Shown here one piece after another: positions 44,818 to 54,869 of a stretch of 64,000 nt of DNA (positions within the stretch are counted from its first letter, which is position 1; each line of letters begins with the position of its first letter). The stretch covers positions 42,003,001 through 42,067,000 of the forward strand of contig JARZZO010000011.1 in NCBI GenBank assembly GCA_030544215.1, given 5' to 3'. Both the position numbers and the translations under genes were made by a program. The notes below the pieces were generated by a model, which was not told where the DNA came from, ran no database searches, and saw only the letters and a program-made list of their open reading frames with translations. The stretch comes from Zantedeschia hybrid cultivar (taxonomy: Eukaryota; Streptophyta; Magnoliopsida; Alismatales; Araceae).

Positions 44818-46454
44818 GAGAATAACATGCCGCGTCCTGATCCGGATTACATGGCCGAAACCATTCGTCGGATCGAAGGACTCGCGGACTTTGAGAGAAT
44901 ACCATGCCGCTCCCGATACGGTTTGCATGGCCGAAGCCACTCCCGGTACGGTTTACATGGACTTAGAGAATAACATGCCGCATCCAGATCCGGATTACAT
45001 GGCCGAAACCATTCGTCGGATCGAAGGACTCGCGGACTTTGAGAGAATACCATGCCGCTCCCGATACGGTTTGCATGGCCGAGGCCACTCTCGGTACGGT
45101 TTACACGGACTTAGAGAATAACATGCCGCGTCCTGATCCGGATTACATGGCCGAAACCATTCGTCGGATCGAAGGACTCGCGGACTTTGAGAGAATACCA
45201 TGCCGCTCCCGATACGGTTTGCATGGCCGAGGCCACTCCCGGTACGGTTTACACGGACTTAGAGAATAACATGCCGCGTCCTGATCCGGATTACATGGCC
45301 GAAACCATTCGTCGGATCAAAGGACTCGCGGACTTTGAGAGAATACCATGCCGCTCCCGATACGGTTTGCATGGCCGAAGCCACTCCCGGTACGGTTTAC
45401 ACGGACTTAGAGAATAACATGCCGCGTCCTGATCCGGATTACATGGCCGAAACCATTCGTTGGATCGAAGGACTCGCAGACTTTGAGAGAGTACCATGCC
45501 GCTCCCGATACGGTTTGCATGGCCGAGGCCACTCCCGGTACGGTTTACACGGACATAGAGAATAACATGCCGCATCCTGATCCGGATTACATGGCCGAAA
45601 CCATTCTTCGGATCGAAGGACTCGCGGACTTTGAGAGAATACCATGTCTCTCCCGATACGGTTTGCATGGCCGAAGCCACTCCCGGTACGGTTTACACGG
45701 ACTTAGAGAATAACATGCCGCGTCCTGATCCGGATTACATGGCCGAAACCATTCGTCGGATCGAAGGACTCGCGGACTTTGAGAGAATACCATGCCGCTC
45801 CCGATACGGTTTGCATGGCCGAAGCCACTCCCGGTACGGTTTACACGGACTTAGAGAATAACATGCCGCGTCCTGATCCGGATTACATGGCCGAAACCAT
45901 TCGTTGGATCGAAGGACTCGCGGACTTTGAGAGAGTACCATGCCGCTCCCGATACGGTTTGCATGGCCGAGGCCACTCCCGGTACGGTTTACACGGACAT
46001 AGAGAATAACATGCCGCGTCCTGATCCGGATTACATGGCCGAAACCATTCTTCGGATCGAAGGACTCGCGGACTTTGAGAGAATACCATGCCGCTCCCGA
46101 TACGGTTTGCATGGCCGAAGCCACTCCCAGTACGGTTTACACGGACTTAGAGAATAACATGCCGCGTCCTGATCCGGATTACATGGCCGAAACCATTCGT
46201 CGGATCGAAGGACTCGCGGACTTTGAGAGAATACCATGCCGCTCCCGATACGGTTTGCATGGCCGAAGCCACTCCCGGTACGGTTTACACGGACTTAGAG
46301 AATAACATGCCGCGTCCTGATCCGGATTACATGGCCGAAACCATTCGTCGGATCGAAGGACTCGCGGACTTTGAGAGTATACCATGCCGCTCCCGATACG
46401 GTTTGCATGGCCGAGGCCACTCCCGGTACGGTTTACACGGACTTAGAGAATAAC
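44818..46454. repeat. Tandem array of a 148-bp repeat, 11 copies, in T4
   Basis: Units start GAGAATAACATGCCGC at 44818, 44966 and every 148 bp to 46298, with a 9-bp remainder at 46446. Copies differ by a few bases only. Each unit is two related halves: 77 bp (GAGAATAACATGCCGCGTCC...) and 71 bp (GAGAATACCATGCCGCTCCC...), sharing GAATA-CATGCCGC, CATGGCCGAA and CGGACTT words. The 148-bp period leaves a repeated ORF in several frames on both strands; these are shadows. Confidence 0.96.
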
Positions 46455-46519
46455 AACAAGTTTCCTGAAAAAGGAATCTTTATTCATACCCTCCGGCTGA
46501 ACGCCTGGGGAAAAGTAAC

Positions 46520-47056
46520 TTACATATAATAACGCCGGAGGCGCTCTACATTCCAGGTGCGAGGAAGAGGTTGGCCCGAAAGGGTCTCCAACCGATAAGC
46601 TCCACGCCTGATCACCTCCCTGACCCGATAGGGCCCCTCCCAGTTGGGGGCAAGTTTCCCTGAGGCTTCGGCTGGTCTGGAAGCATGAGCATTCCTTAAC
46701 ACGAGGCTCCCTACTACAAAGCCTCGGGGCTTTACTCGAGTGTTGTGGTACTTGGCCATGCGCTGTTGATAAGCCGCCAGCCGGATACGAGCCTTGTCCC
46801 GGGTCTCTTCAATGAGGTCTAGGTGGTCTTTCAGACCTTCTTCGTTGGCCTCTGGATCGTAAGCAACGACCCTGGGAGAGGGAAGGCCGATTTCCACCGG
46901 AATAACGGCCTCTATGCCATAGGCCATGCGAAAGGGAGTTTCGCCGGTGGGGGTTCGGCTTGTCGTCCGATAGGCCCACAGAACACTTGGCAGCTCCTCT
47001 ACCCATCGGCCTTTAGCTTCGCCGAGGCGGGTTTTCAATCCCTGCAGGAGGCTTCA
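46520..47056 (-). pseudogene. pol: T4 integrase C-terminal part
   Basis: Continues the T4 frame after TGA 47054-47056, which stands where VTNRSLLQGLKTRL is expected (CGA to TGA). Contains LPSVLWAYRTTSRTPTGETP and PFRMAYGIEAVIP, then a GKLAPNWEGPYRVREVIRRG tail, ending RRYYM-stop at 46520. This is the normal end of a Tat integrase; no chromodomain. Only 65 bp separate it from the tandem array. Confidence 0.92.
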
Positions 47057-47872
47057 GTTGGTGACTTCAACTTGGCCATTTGCTAAAGGATGCGCCACCG
47101 AAGTAAATTTGTGAAGTATGCCGAAGCTGGCACAGTTGTTGCTAAACCGCCGGCCGTCGAACTGCCTTCCATTGTCAGAAATGATGGCCCGAGGGATGCC
47201 GAACCGGCAAATGATGGACTTCCACACGAAGTTCCAAGCATTGCTATCGGTTATCGATGCGAGGGGTTCGGCTTCGACCCACTTAGTGAAATAATCTACC
47301 GCCACGATGAGGAATTTTCTTTGGCCGGTGGCGATGGGAAAAGGTCCCAGGAGGTCGATTCCCCATTGAGCGAAAGGCCAGGGATCGGACAAGGGGGTCA
47401 GAAGGGTGGCTGCTTGGTGAATGAGGGAGCTGAACCTCTGGCACTGGTCACAGCGCCGCACGAGGGCTAAAGCGTCCTCTCGGAGTGTCGGCCACCAGTA
47501 ACCTTGCCTTAGAAGCTTGTGAGCCAAGGCCCTTCCTCCCGCATGCGCCCCGCACACTCCTTCATGGACTTCTCTTATGGCGTAGTCGGCTTCGGCCGGG
47601 CCGAGGCATCGCAGCAGCGGTCGGCCGAAGGACTTCTTGTATAACACCCCGTCCACGAGGAGGAAATGGGATGAGCGTTGCCGAATGCGCTTCGCCTCCT
47701 TTGGATATGGCGGGGCTTCTCCTCGGAGAAGGAAGGCGACAAGGGGGGTCATCCAGGTCTCGGCTTCTGCCTCGGTGATTTGCATGGCTTCAAGCTCGCC
47801 GAGGCTTGGTTCTGCGAGCTCTTCTACGAGGATCATTCGGCCTCCTCCCCCGTCTTGAGTTGATGCCAATCA
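47057..47872 (-). pseudogene. pol: T4 integrase N-terminal part
   Basis: In the T4 frame, between TGA 47870-47872 and TGA 47054-47056. HHCC finger: VHEGVCGAHAGGRALAHKLL and CDQCQRFS. Catalytic core: WGIDLLGPFPIATGQRKFLI, RAIISDNGRQFDGRRF and NGQVEVTN. The upstream stop follows ADALS, where CGA (Arg) is expected. Confidence 0.92.
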
Positions 47873-48739
47873 GGAAAGTGCATCGGCTCGGGCATTCTCG
47901 GCTCTCGGGATCCTCACGATTTCATAAGAATCGAAGTGAGCGAGGATCTTGCGAGTCACCTGGAGATAGGATGCCATCACTGCATCCCGAGCCTCGTACT
48001 CCCCGGAAATGTGGCTGGCTATCAGTTGGGAATCGCTGAAGGCTTTCAGGTTCCGTGCGCCGAGCTTCTTCGCGGCCCGAAGGCCGGAAATGAGAGCTTC
48101 ATACTCGGCGGCATTGTTAGTCGCCGGAAAGGAGAACCGCATGGCGTACTCCGTGACGATTCCTTCGGGTGAGGCCAGGATCCACCCTGCGCCGCTGCCC
48201 GTAGAACATGCGGAACCGTCCACGAAAAGTTGCCATTCGTTTGCTGGCGCAGAAGCCGAAGTGGCCTCGGCTTCGAGCACGTCGGGTTTCGGCTGAAGTG
48301 CCGAGGAAGCCCCGGGGGTGAGTTCTGCGATGAAATCCGCCAACGCCTGGGCTTTTATTGCTACCCGAGGTGCGTAGGAGATATCGAACTCTCCTAGCTC
48401 GATCGCCCACTTAGCCAGCCTGCCGGATACCTCCGGCCGGGATAGAATTTGCCTTAGAGGCTGGTCGGTGAGAACTTTCACGGAATGGGCCAGGAAATAA
48501 GGCCGGAGCCTCCTCGCGGACGAGACGAGGGCCAGAGCCAGCTTCTCTAGGGCAAGATACCGGAGTTCTGCTCCTTGAAGGGCTCGGCTGATATAGTAAA
48601 CTGGCTTCTGAACGCCATCTTGCTCTCGGACAAGGACGGCACTGAGGGCCGTCTCGGAGACTGCAAGGTACAAGCTCAGGGGTTCCCTGGGAACCGGCTT
48701 GGATAAGATGGGGACTTGGGAGAGGTAGGTCTTCAGCTA
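47873..48739 (-). pseudogene. pol: T4 RNase H domains (degenerate and archaeal-type)
   Basis: Opens after TAG 48737-48739. First a remnant gypsy RNase H (LYLAVSETALSAVLV, PVYYISRALQGAELRYLALE). Then a complete second RNase H of archaeal type: WQLFVDGSACSTGSGAGWIL with catalytic Asp near 48230, ATNNAAEYEALISGL with Glu, FSDSQLIASHI with Asp, and RIPRAENARADALS with the final Asp. The double RNase H is a known mark of the Tat lineage. Confidence 0.93.
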
Positions 48740-50527
48740 ACTGAAGGCTGCTTGACACTCATCCGTCCAGTCGAAGTTGTTGGCCTTCTTCAGTAGCTTG
48801 AAGAAGGGGAAATAGTAGTCGGCCGCTCTTGACATGAAGCGGCTTAGGGCTGCGACCCTCCCGTTCAACTTCTGTACTTCTCGGAGGTTTGCCGAGGGGC
48901 GCATTTGCATGATGGCCGAAACCTTCTCGGGATTTGCTTCTACCCCTCGATGAGTGACCATATAGCCGAGGAATTTCCCGGAGGCTACCCCGAAGGCGCA
49001 CTTAGCCGGGTTCAGCTTCATCTTGTACCGTCGAAGGGCGGAGAAGGTTTCGGCTAGGTCGGCCAAGTGATCTTGGGCGACGCGGCTCTTTACTAACATG
49101 TTGTCGATGTAGACCTCCATGTTACGGCCAAGTTGCGGGGCGAACACCTTATTGACAAGGCGTTGAAAAGTCGCGCCGGCGTTCTTCAGACCGAAGGGCA
49201 TCCGGGTATAACAGTATAGGCCCAGATCGGTCGTGAAGCTGGTCTTGCTCTCATCATCCGGATGCATCCGGATCTGGTGGTAGCCTGAGTAGGCGTCGAG
49301 GAAGCTTAAGAGCTCGTGGCCGGAAGTCGCGTCCACCACCTGGTCTATCCGAGGTAGCGGGAAGCTATCCATCGGGCAAGCCTTGTTGAGGTTGGTGAAG
49401 TCCACGCACATCCGCCATTTGCCATCTTTTTTTGGCACCATTACCACATTGGCGATCCATTCCGGATGATGTACCTCTCGGAGGTGTCCGGCGTCCAGCC
49501 CCTTCTGTACTTCGGCTAGGATAGCGGCTCTCCTTTCTTGATTGAAGGTGTGCCGCTTCTGCTTTACCGGGGGCTGGTCAGGATCAGTATGGAGTCGGTG
49601 CTCTGCTACCTCCGGGTCAACCCCGGGCATGTCCGCTGGAGACCAGGCGAAGACGTCGAGATTCTTCTTCAAGAACTCGATAAGCTTCTCTGCTTCGGTC
49701 TTCTCTAGGCCGGAGCCTATCATCAGGGTTCGTCCCTCGCCTCCCGGAACCGGGACGGCGAGGAGTGCTTCTCCCGAAGACGCCTCGGCTGACGATTCGA
49801 TCGTCAGGGTTTCGGCCGCGGTCTTCCCTTTGACCAAAATCATGTAACATTGCCGGGCCGCTTCTTGATTCCCTCTGGCCTCGCCTATTCCATGGCTGGT
49901 ATGAAACTTCAGCTTCTGATGGAAGGACGAAGGCACGGCTCCGACCCCGCCGATGAGCCTTCGGCCGAATATGGCGTTGTAGGCTGAATCGATTTTTACA
50001 ACGGCAAAGTCCGTTTCAACGGTTAATTGCCGGGGGGCGGTGCCTAAAGTTACAGGGAGTCGGACAATGCCCTCTACTCGGCAGGGCGAGCCGTTAAAAC
50101 CGAAGAGGGGGCCCCGGTGAGGCTTCATATTAGCCTCACTCAATCCCATTTTTTCAAAACAATCGTAAAACAAGATGTTTGGGGCACTTCCATTATCAAC
50201 AAATATTCTATGTACATCATAGCTATTAATTACAGCATTGACGACGAGGGCGTCATCGTGAGGGACTTGAACATCAGTCAGGTCCTTGGAGCCGAAGGTA
50301 ATGTCTTCTAGACGAGGCCGCTTCGGTTCGCCGTCAACTGCCGCTACGGTACTGTGCTGCCGCGGCCTTGATCCTTCCCCCGGTCCTCCGGATATCAACA
50401 TGATAGACCCAGAACTGGGTCTTTGATGGGATGACTCTACCGGGGCCGAGGTGACCTTCGGCGGAGGAGCGGCTTCTATCGCCGGGGGTTGTTGCCTGGG
50501 CGCTGCAGGGACGTCCCGGTTCCGCTA
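48740..50527 (-). pseudogene. pol: T4 protease and reverse transcriptase
   Basis: From TAG 50525-50527 to TAG 48737-48739. Protease: VPHDDALVVNAVINSYDVHR and FVDNGSAPNILFYDCFEKMG (DNGS is common in Tat) near 50200. RT: VKQKRHTFNQERRAAILAEV, WRMCVDFTNLNKACPMDSFP, LSFLDAYSGYHQIRMHPDD and MPFGLKNAGATFQRLV. The catalytic box reads VYIDNMLVKS near 49100, where YIDD or YVDD is expected, so the second Asp is Asn. Then AKCAFGVASGKFLGYMVTHR. Confidence 0.92.
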
Positions 50528-52024
50528 CGGCAGGGGCTGCTCCCGTCGGTACTGCGGCAATCTTCCCTCCCGGATGAGGCGGTCGATTTCTTCCCGGAGC
50601 TGTCGGCACTCATCCGTCGTGTGGCCGATCTTCCGGTGATACTCACAGTATTTGCCGGGATCCCTTCTGCGAGGATCTGTCTTAATGTGATCAGGCCGCC
50701 GGATCATGCCCTTCACCTCCATGAGCATTCGGGAAGGGGGAGCAGGTAAGGGTATATACCGCGGCTGCGGGTCCCGTCGCCTTTCCCTGTCCCAGTCCTC
50801 CCGGCGATACCGCTTTCGAGAGGGCTCTTGGTCTTCTGGCCGAGGTCGGACCACCTGGGGAGCAGGTGCCGAGGTGGCTTCGGCTGCGACCTTACCCCTG
50901 GACAGCATCAAGGCCTCCCGGTTGATGTATTTATGGGCCCGGGCCACGAGGTCCTGGAAAGTAGGGGGATGGCGCTTCCCAATGGAGCCGAGGAGCCCCT
51001 CGTCCCGACACCCGCTGATTACGGCCGAGACCGCGATCGAGCTGTCAAGGTTCGGGATTTGGGCGGCCTCGGTCCGGAACTTGGTGAAGTACTCTTGGAG
51101 AGTTTCGGTGGGGCCTTGCCGGATGGCCAGCAAGCTGGCGGAGGTTTTACACTGCCGGGTGGCATCATAAAACTGGTCGATGAACAACTGGCCCAATTGG
51201 ACTAAGGAGTGGACGGAGTTGGGGGCCAGTGTCTCGAACCAGGTGAGGGCGATTTTTTCAAGGGTGAGGGGGAAAAGACGGCAGCGGACTGCCTCGGAGA
51301 TCCCTCGGACCCGGAGGTAAGCGTTGAATCTCTGGAAATGACAGACCGGATCTGTCATTCCGTCGTAGAGAGGGCCCTTCGGCAGCTTGAAATTGGGGGG
51401 CACCTCGGTGGCCAGGAGCTCCGCCGTGAATGGGGTCTGCTCCAGGATGTTGCTGGCGAGAGGCGCCCCGTAAGGCCTAGACACCATCTGCTGCATCTCT
51501 TTGCGCATCGCCATCAGCCGCTGGTCCAGGTCCGGGGCAGTCAAGGTGGTGACGGATTGTCCTCCGGTCCGGGCCGGACGGAATTCCGACGAAGCATAGT
51601 CTTGCTCCGTCAGGCGATCGATGCGAGGGGCTCGGGCAGGCAGCGCCGAGGGCTCGCCGCGCGTTGCCGTGGTTTCGTGGAGAGAAACCGGTGCAGGCGC
51701 CGGCCGGAACCGGGCGTCTGGTACTGGGTAGAGTGCGGGGAGCGGCGCCTGTTGAGGAAACCGTCCCATCAGTCCCATGCGCTGGGCGATGGCGGACACC
51801 ATCTCTTGAAGAGGCGCTAGGGACGTAACGGCAGCCGCCAGCGTTGTCACTTGCTACTGGAGCACCCCTACTCGGTCTTCCGAGCTGAGAGACTCCGGTA
51901 TGGTTGGCAGAGGCAGGTTCGGCGGGGCAGAAGGAGCTCCTTCGGAAGGCAGCATCTGTGCCGAGGCCTCCCGTGCCTCTGCTTCGCTCTGTCCGGACCG
52001 TCGGGTGACAGGTCGTTGAGACAT
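50528..52024 (-). pseudogene. gag: T4 gag
   Basis: The ATG at 52024 (MSQRPVTRRSG) lies only 15 nt from the primer-binding site. The frame is broken by TAG 51854-51856 (VGVLQ-stop-QVTTL) and ends at TAG 50525-50527. Gag core: EVPPNFKLPKGPLYDGMTDP, EKIALTWFETLAPNSVHSLV and GPTETLQEYFTKFRTEAAQI. Zinc-knuckle-like CEYHRKIGHTTDECRQL near 50620. Everything from 52024 to 46520 is one frame. Confidence 0.93.
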
Positions 52025-52039
52025 GACTTGTTTTGTTGG

Positions 52040-52058
52040 TTTCCCACAGACGGCGCCA
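52040..52058 (-). other. Primer-binding site of T4
   Basis: The minus strand reads TGGCGCCGTCTGTGGGAAA two bases after the LTR end. This is the site type common in Tat elements; I am not certain of the tRNA. Confidence 0.85.
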
Positions 52059-52060
52059 CG

Positions 52061-52976
52061 TGATGTAGCCGAAGCTATCACGACCGGATTCCGACGCTGG
52101 AATCCGAAGAAGTGGATCCAAAGCCGGTTCGGATCGGTGCTATCGAGGCCCGACGGGGATCCGGAAGGCGGAGGAGGCAGAGGTGAAGCCGAAGGTTCGA
52201 AGGCCGAGACCGGCTCGGTCGGCGACTGGCTTGCTCTGGGAAGTCGCGGCCGAAGCTCCTTCGGGAAGCGAGGGGATGGCGCGATGCCGAGTCTCCTCGA
52301 TGGCGGGGCAGCCGGCGTACGGCGTCGAGACTAGAGAGAGGAGTCCGAGGTCGGCGGCCGAGACCGACTCGGGAAGGTCGGCGATGATTCGAACCGAGCT
52401 CCTGCAAGAGGGAAAGAAGAAGAAACCAGTCAGCAGGAGTCCCGGGCTCTGGCCCTTAGGAACCCCCTCCGATGGTCAAGTTAGATCCTGAAGTTGATTC
52501 GATTCAGAAGGCAAAGAGTAGCTTTAATGCTATTTGGACCGTAGTCCTTAAGGGTCTCGGAGGCTTTAGAGAGCATACCTTTGGCAATAAATAGCAGTGT
52601 ATTTATAGCAGAGGATAGAGGATGGTTAACGGTGGCAGCCGATATAAGACTAAACGCGGGCTTAATGGTAAACCGCCATAGTACCTGGTCCGCCACCGGA
52701 GTGGGCCGGACTCGGCTATCGGGCCGAAGGGGGTTGGGCCGCTGATGGGCCGAAGCCTGTTGGGCCCTGGGCTGCCGCGCTGTTCCCGGGCCGTAGGCTG
52801 GTGGGCCGCTGACGGGCTGAAGCCTGTTGGGCCGGGAGCGACGGTGCCGCTTATGGGCCGAGGGCTGCTGGGCCGCTGATGGGCCGAAGGCTTTCCTGAG
52901 GGCCTTGCACTGCTGCTGCTGGGCTGAGCAGGGTTTGGGCTTGTTTAAATGGGCCAAATCGGATTCTGCCTCATCA
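52061..52976 (-). repeat. 5' LTR of T4 (916 bp)
   Basis: Ends CTTCGGCTACATCA next to the primer-binding site and starts TGATGAGGCAGAATCC at 52976. About 19 differences from the 3' LTR, no indels. Confidence 0.95.
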
Positions 52977-52981
52977 GGAAC
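52977..52981. repeat. Target-site duplication GGAAC of T4 (right)
   Basis: Second copy of GGAAC (first at 40208-40212); B integrase continues from it. Confidence 0.93.
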
Positions 52982-53448
52982 ATATCACTATGGACTTTAT
53001 CGTGGGTCTTCCTCGATCAGCGTTTACAAAATATGCCCATTTCTTGCCAATTAAAATATCACAATCAGTAGAAAGTTTGATCAAACTGTACATAGATAAT
53101 ATCATTAAGCTACATGGGATTCCCAAGCCAATTATATATGATAAAGACTCTAGATTTACCTCTAGAATATGGAAGAGTCTCCAGGAAGCTCTAGGCACTC
53201 AATTAAAATTTAGTACTGCTTTTCATCCTCAGACCGACGGTCAATCAGAAAGAACTATCCAGACACTAGAAGATATGCTTAAAGCATGTAGTCTAGAAAA
53301 GGAGACTAGGATAAAAACCTACTATTGGTCGAGTTTGCCTATAACAATAGCTTCCATGCCAATATTAAAATGGTTCATTTTGAAGCTCTATATGGGAGAC
53401 CATGTAGATCACCTATATGTTGGGAAGAGTGCGGAGAGAGACAAATGA
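52982..53448 (+). pseudogene. pol: B integrase catalytic core
   Basis: Starts HITMDFIVGLPRS and continues with IIKLHGIPKPIIYDKDSRFT and FHPQTDGQSERTIQTLEDML, so the core Asp and Glu motifs are recognisable; SDRDSRF has become YDKDSRF. The usual segment between GLPRS and TKYAHF is shortened. Near 53315 an indel shifts the frame, and the true continuation is the frame of 53325. Confidence 0.9.
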
Positions 53449-53840
53449 TAGGCCCAGATATTATACAGGCCAGTACAGAGAACATTCAACTCATTCGTCA
53501 AAGGTTGATTGTTGCACAGAATCGACAAAAGGGTTATGCCAATCAAAGAAGAAAGGATGTCTCTTTCGAAGTGGGGGATCATGTTTTTCTGAAAGTATCC
53601 CCATTAAAAGGGATTGTCAGATTTGAAAAACGAAGTAAGCTGGCACCTCGCTATATTGGTCATTTCGAAATTCTGCAAAAGATTAGAGAAGCAGCATATC
53701 AATTAGCCTTACTACCTGCTCTAGAAGGAGTTCACAGCATTTTCCATGTCTCTATGCTCAAGAAGTATCTTCATGATCCATCTCATGTCATAGATTATAG
53801 TGAACTTAAGATCCAGCGAAATCTGAGCTATGAAGAATAG
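53325..53840 (+). pseudogene. pol: B integrase C-terminal domain
   Basis: VEFAYNNSFHANIKMVHFEA, ALYGRPCRSPICW, FEVGDHVFLKVSPLKGIVRF and LAPRYIGHFEILQKI, then VHSIFHVSMLKKYLHDPSHV. Ends at TAG 53838-53840 in YEE-stop-PVQILD, probably CAG to TAG. Leads directly into the chromodomain in the same frame. Confidence 0.9.
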
Positions 53841-54011
53841 CCAGTGCAAATCCTGGACTTTAAGTTAAAAGAACTCAGAAACAAGACAATTCTTTTAGTG
53901 AAAGTTTTATGGAGGAACCAGTCAACAAAGGAAGCAACCTGGGAAATGGAAGAAGAAATAAGGAGAAAGTACCCACATCTTTTTAGTAAGATCCTCACCA
54001 TAATCAAATAA
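53841..54011 (+). pseudogene. B chromodomain
   Basis: In frame after the TAG: PVQILDFKLKELRNKTILLV, KVLWRNQSTKEATWEMEEEI, then RRKYPHLFSK. This is the Tekay-type chromodomain. The true stop TAA is at 54009-54011, about 40 bp before the polypurine tract. Confidence 0.88.
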
Positions 54012-54051
54012 TTTATTCAGTTAGATTTAAAATTTGAGGACAAATTTTGTT

Positions 54052-54065
54052 TAAGGGGGAGTGGA
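54052..54065 (+). other. Polypurine tract of B
   Basis: AAGGGGGAGTGGA region immediately before the 3' LTR start TGTAAAGACC at 54066. Confidence 0.8.
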
Positions 54066-54607
54066 TGTAAAGACCTAGAAGATTACAGTTATATGCCAAC
54101 ATATACATAATTATAAAAAGAGTATATTCGTAAATACCGAAAAAGTATAAACGCAATTATGAAAAGTTTGAGGTTAATAATGTGATTGACGATTTTTGGA
54201 AGGTCTTAAGTATAATTTTTAAGGTCTCTAGAAGTGTCCTCAAATCACCAAAAAGAAGTTAAATTCGGTGACAAACAACTGAACAAGGGTATAAATGCAA
54301 TTATAAAAAAAATACAGGGACTAAAGTGTAAAAGTACTAAAGGATACCACTAAAGGATAAAAGGACACTGGTAAGATTTCTTGGCCGTCAAGTAACCCAA
54401 CCCTAGTTAATCTAACTAGGTTTCTTGATCACCAAGTAACCTAACCCTTAAGTAACCCAACCCTAGTTAACCTAACCCCCAAGTAACCCCCCTTTAACCC
54501 TCCCTTCTCCTTCTATAAATAGGAGGGTGGTCCTCCCATTTCTCCCCATCCCATTCCCTTCCTTCCCACCTTCCCCTTCTTCCTCCTTGCCCACATCCAA
54601 GAGAGTA

Positions 54608-54656
<49 letters not shown>

Positions 54657-54869
54657 GAGCAGGAGTGGGAGTTGTTCGCAGGGTTCCTTATACGTGTAGG
54701 AAGAGGTTACTGTTGTGTCCAAGAGAGCTCCTGATTTAAAGGCAAGTACATGATTCTTTCTGCATGGTTAATTTCCTTGTACGAATGGCCTGTTTTCAAA
54801 CATGTATTTTCCTACAAATTTAAGAAGATGTTACTATGCCGGAATGATGTATGAGCCTAACTGGACTCC
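54066..54869 (+). repeat. 3' LTR of B, truncated (about 804 of 1,825 bp)
   Basis: Matches 34909-35690 of the 5' LTR up to GCCTAACT-GACTCCCA, then ends. The sequence after 54869 is decayed copia. TATA box at 54514-54521. The (GA)n tract at 54606-54652 is about twice as long as in the 5' LTR. Confidence 0.9.
54514..54521 (+). promoter_or_regulatory. TATA box of the B 3' LTR
   Basis: TATAAATA in the same position as in the 5' LTR, followed by the CT-rich leader. Confidence 0.72.

Larger units (their letters stand above)
40213..52976 (-). mobile_element. Tat-lineage Ty3/gypsy retrotransposon T4 (12,764 bp)
   Basis: Complete minus-strand element: LTRs of 916 bp each (52061-52976 and 40213-41128), primer-binding site, a single gag-pol frame (52024 to 46520), a 148-bp tandem array, an antisense spliced ORF, polypurine tract and GGAAC duplications. 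Two RNase H domains, the second archaeal-like, and DNGS protease mark the Tat lineage (Retand-like). I count about 19 differences between the two LTRs, roughly 2 percent, so it is the youngest dated insertion here. Five nonsense codons inactivate it. Confidence 0.95.
34909..54869 (+). mobile_element. Tekay-type Ty3/gypsy element B, split by T4 and 3' truncated
   Basis: Plus-strand element: 5' LTR 34909-36733, primer-binding site, gag, protease, RT, RNase H and integrase up to 40212. T4 interrupts it (40213-52976). Then come the rest of integrase, a chromodomain, polypurine tract and a 3' LTR from 54066 that stops matching at about 54869. More than ten nonsense codons make it the most decayed of the Tekay elements here. 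Its inserted position is in the Tat protease fragment. Confidence 0.92.

Noticed and set aside
44891..46453. Ten or more repeated 76-codon plus-strand and 68-codon minus-strand ORFs, looking like a repeat protein family
   Set aside because: They are frame shadows of the 148-bp tandem repeat. The period is not a multiple of three, both strands are open, and the starts are not ATG in good context.
44818..46454. Regular repeat array resembling CRISPR
   Set aside because: Units are head-to-tail without unique spacers, in a plant retrotransposon.
47090..51820. Plus-strand ORFs opposite T4 gag-pol (for example 51209-51820 and 49542-49847)
   Set aside because: They are the complement of a well-supported coding frame and follow its codon bias; no domain.
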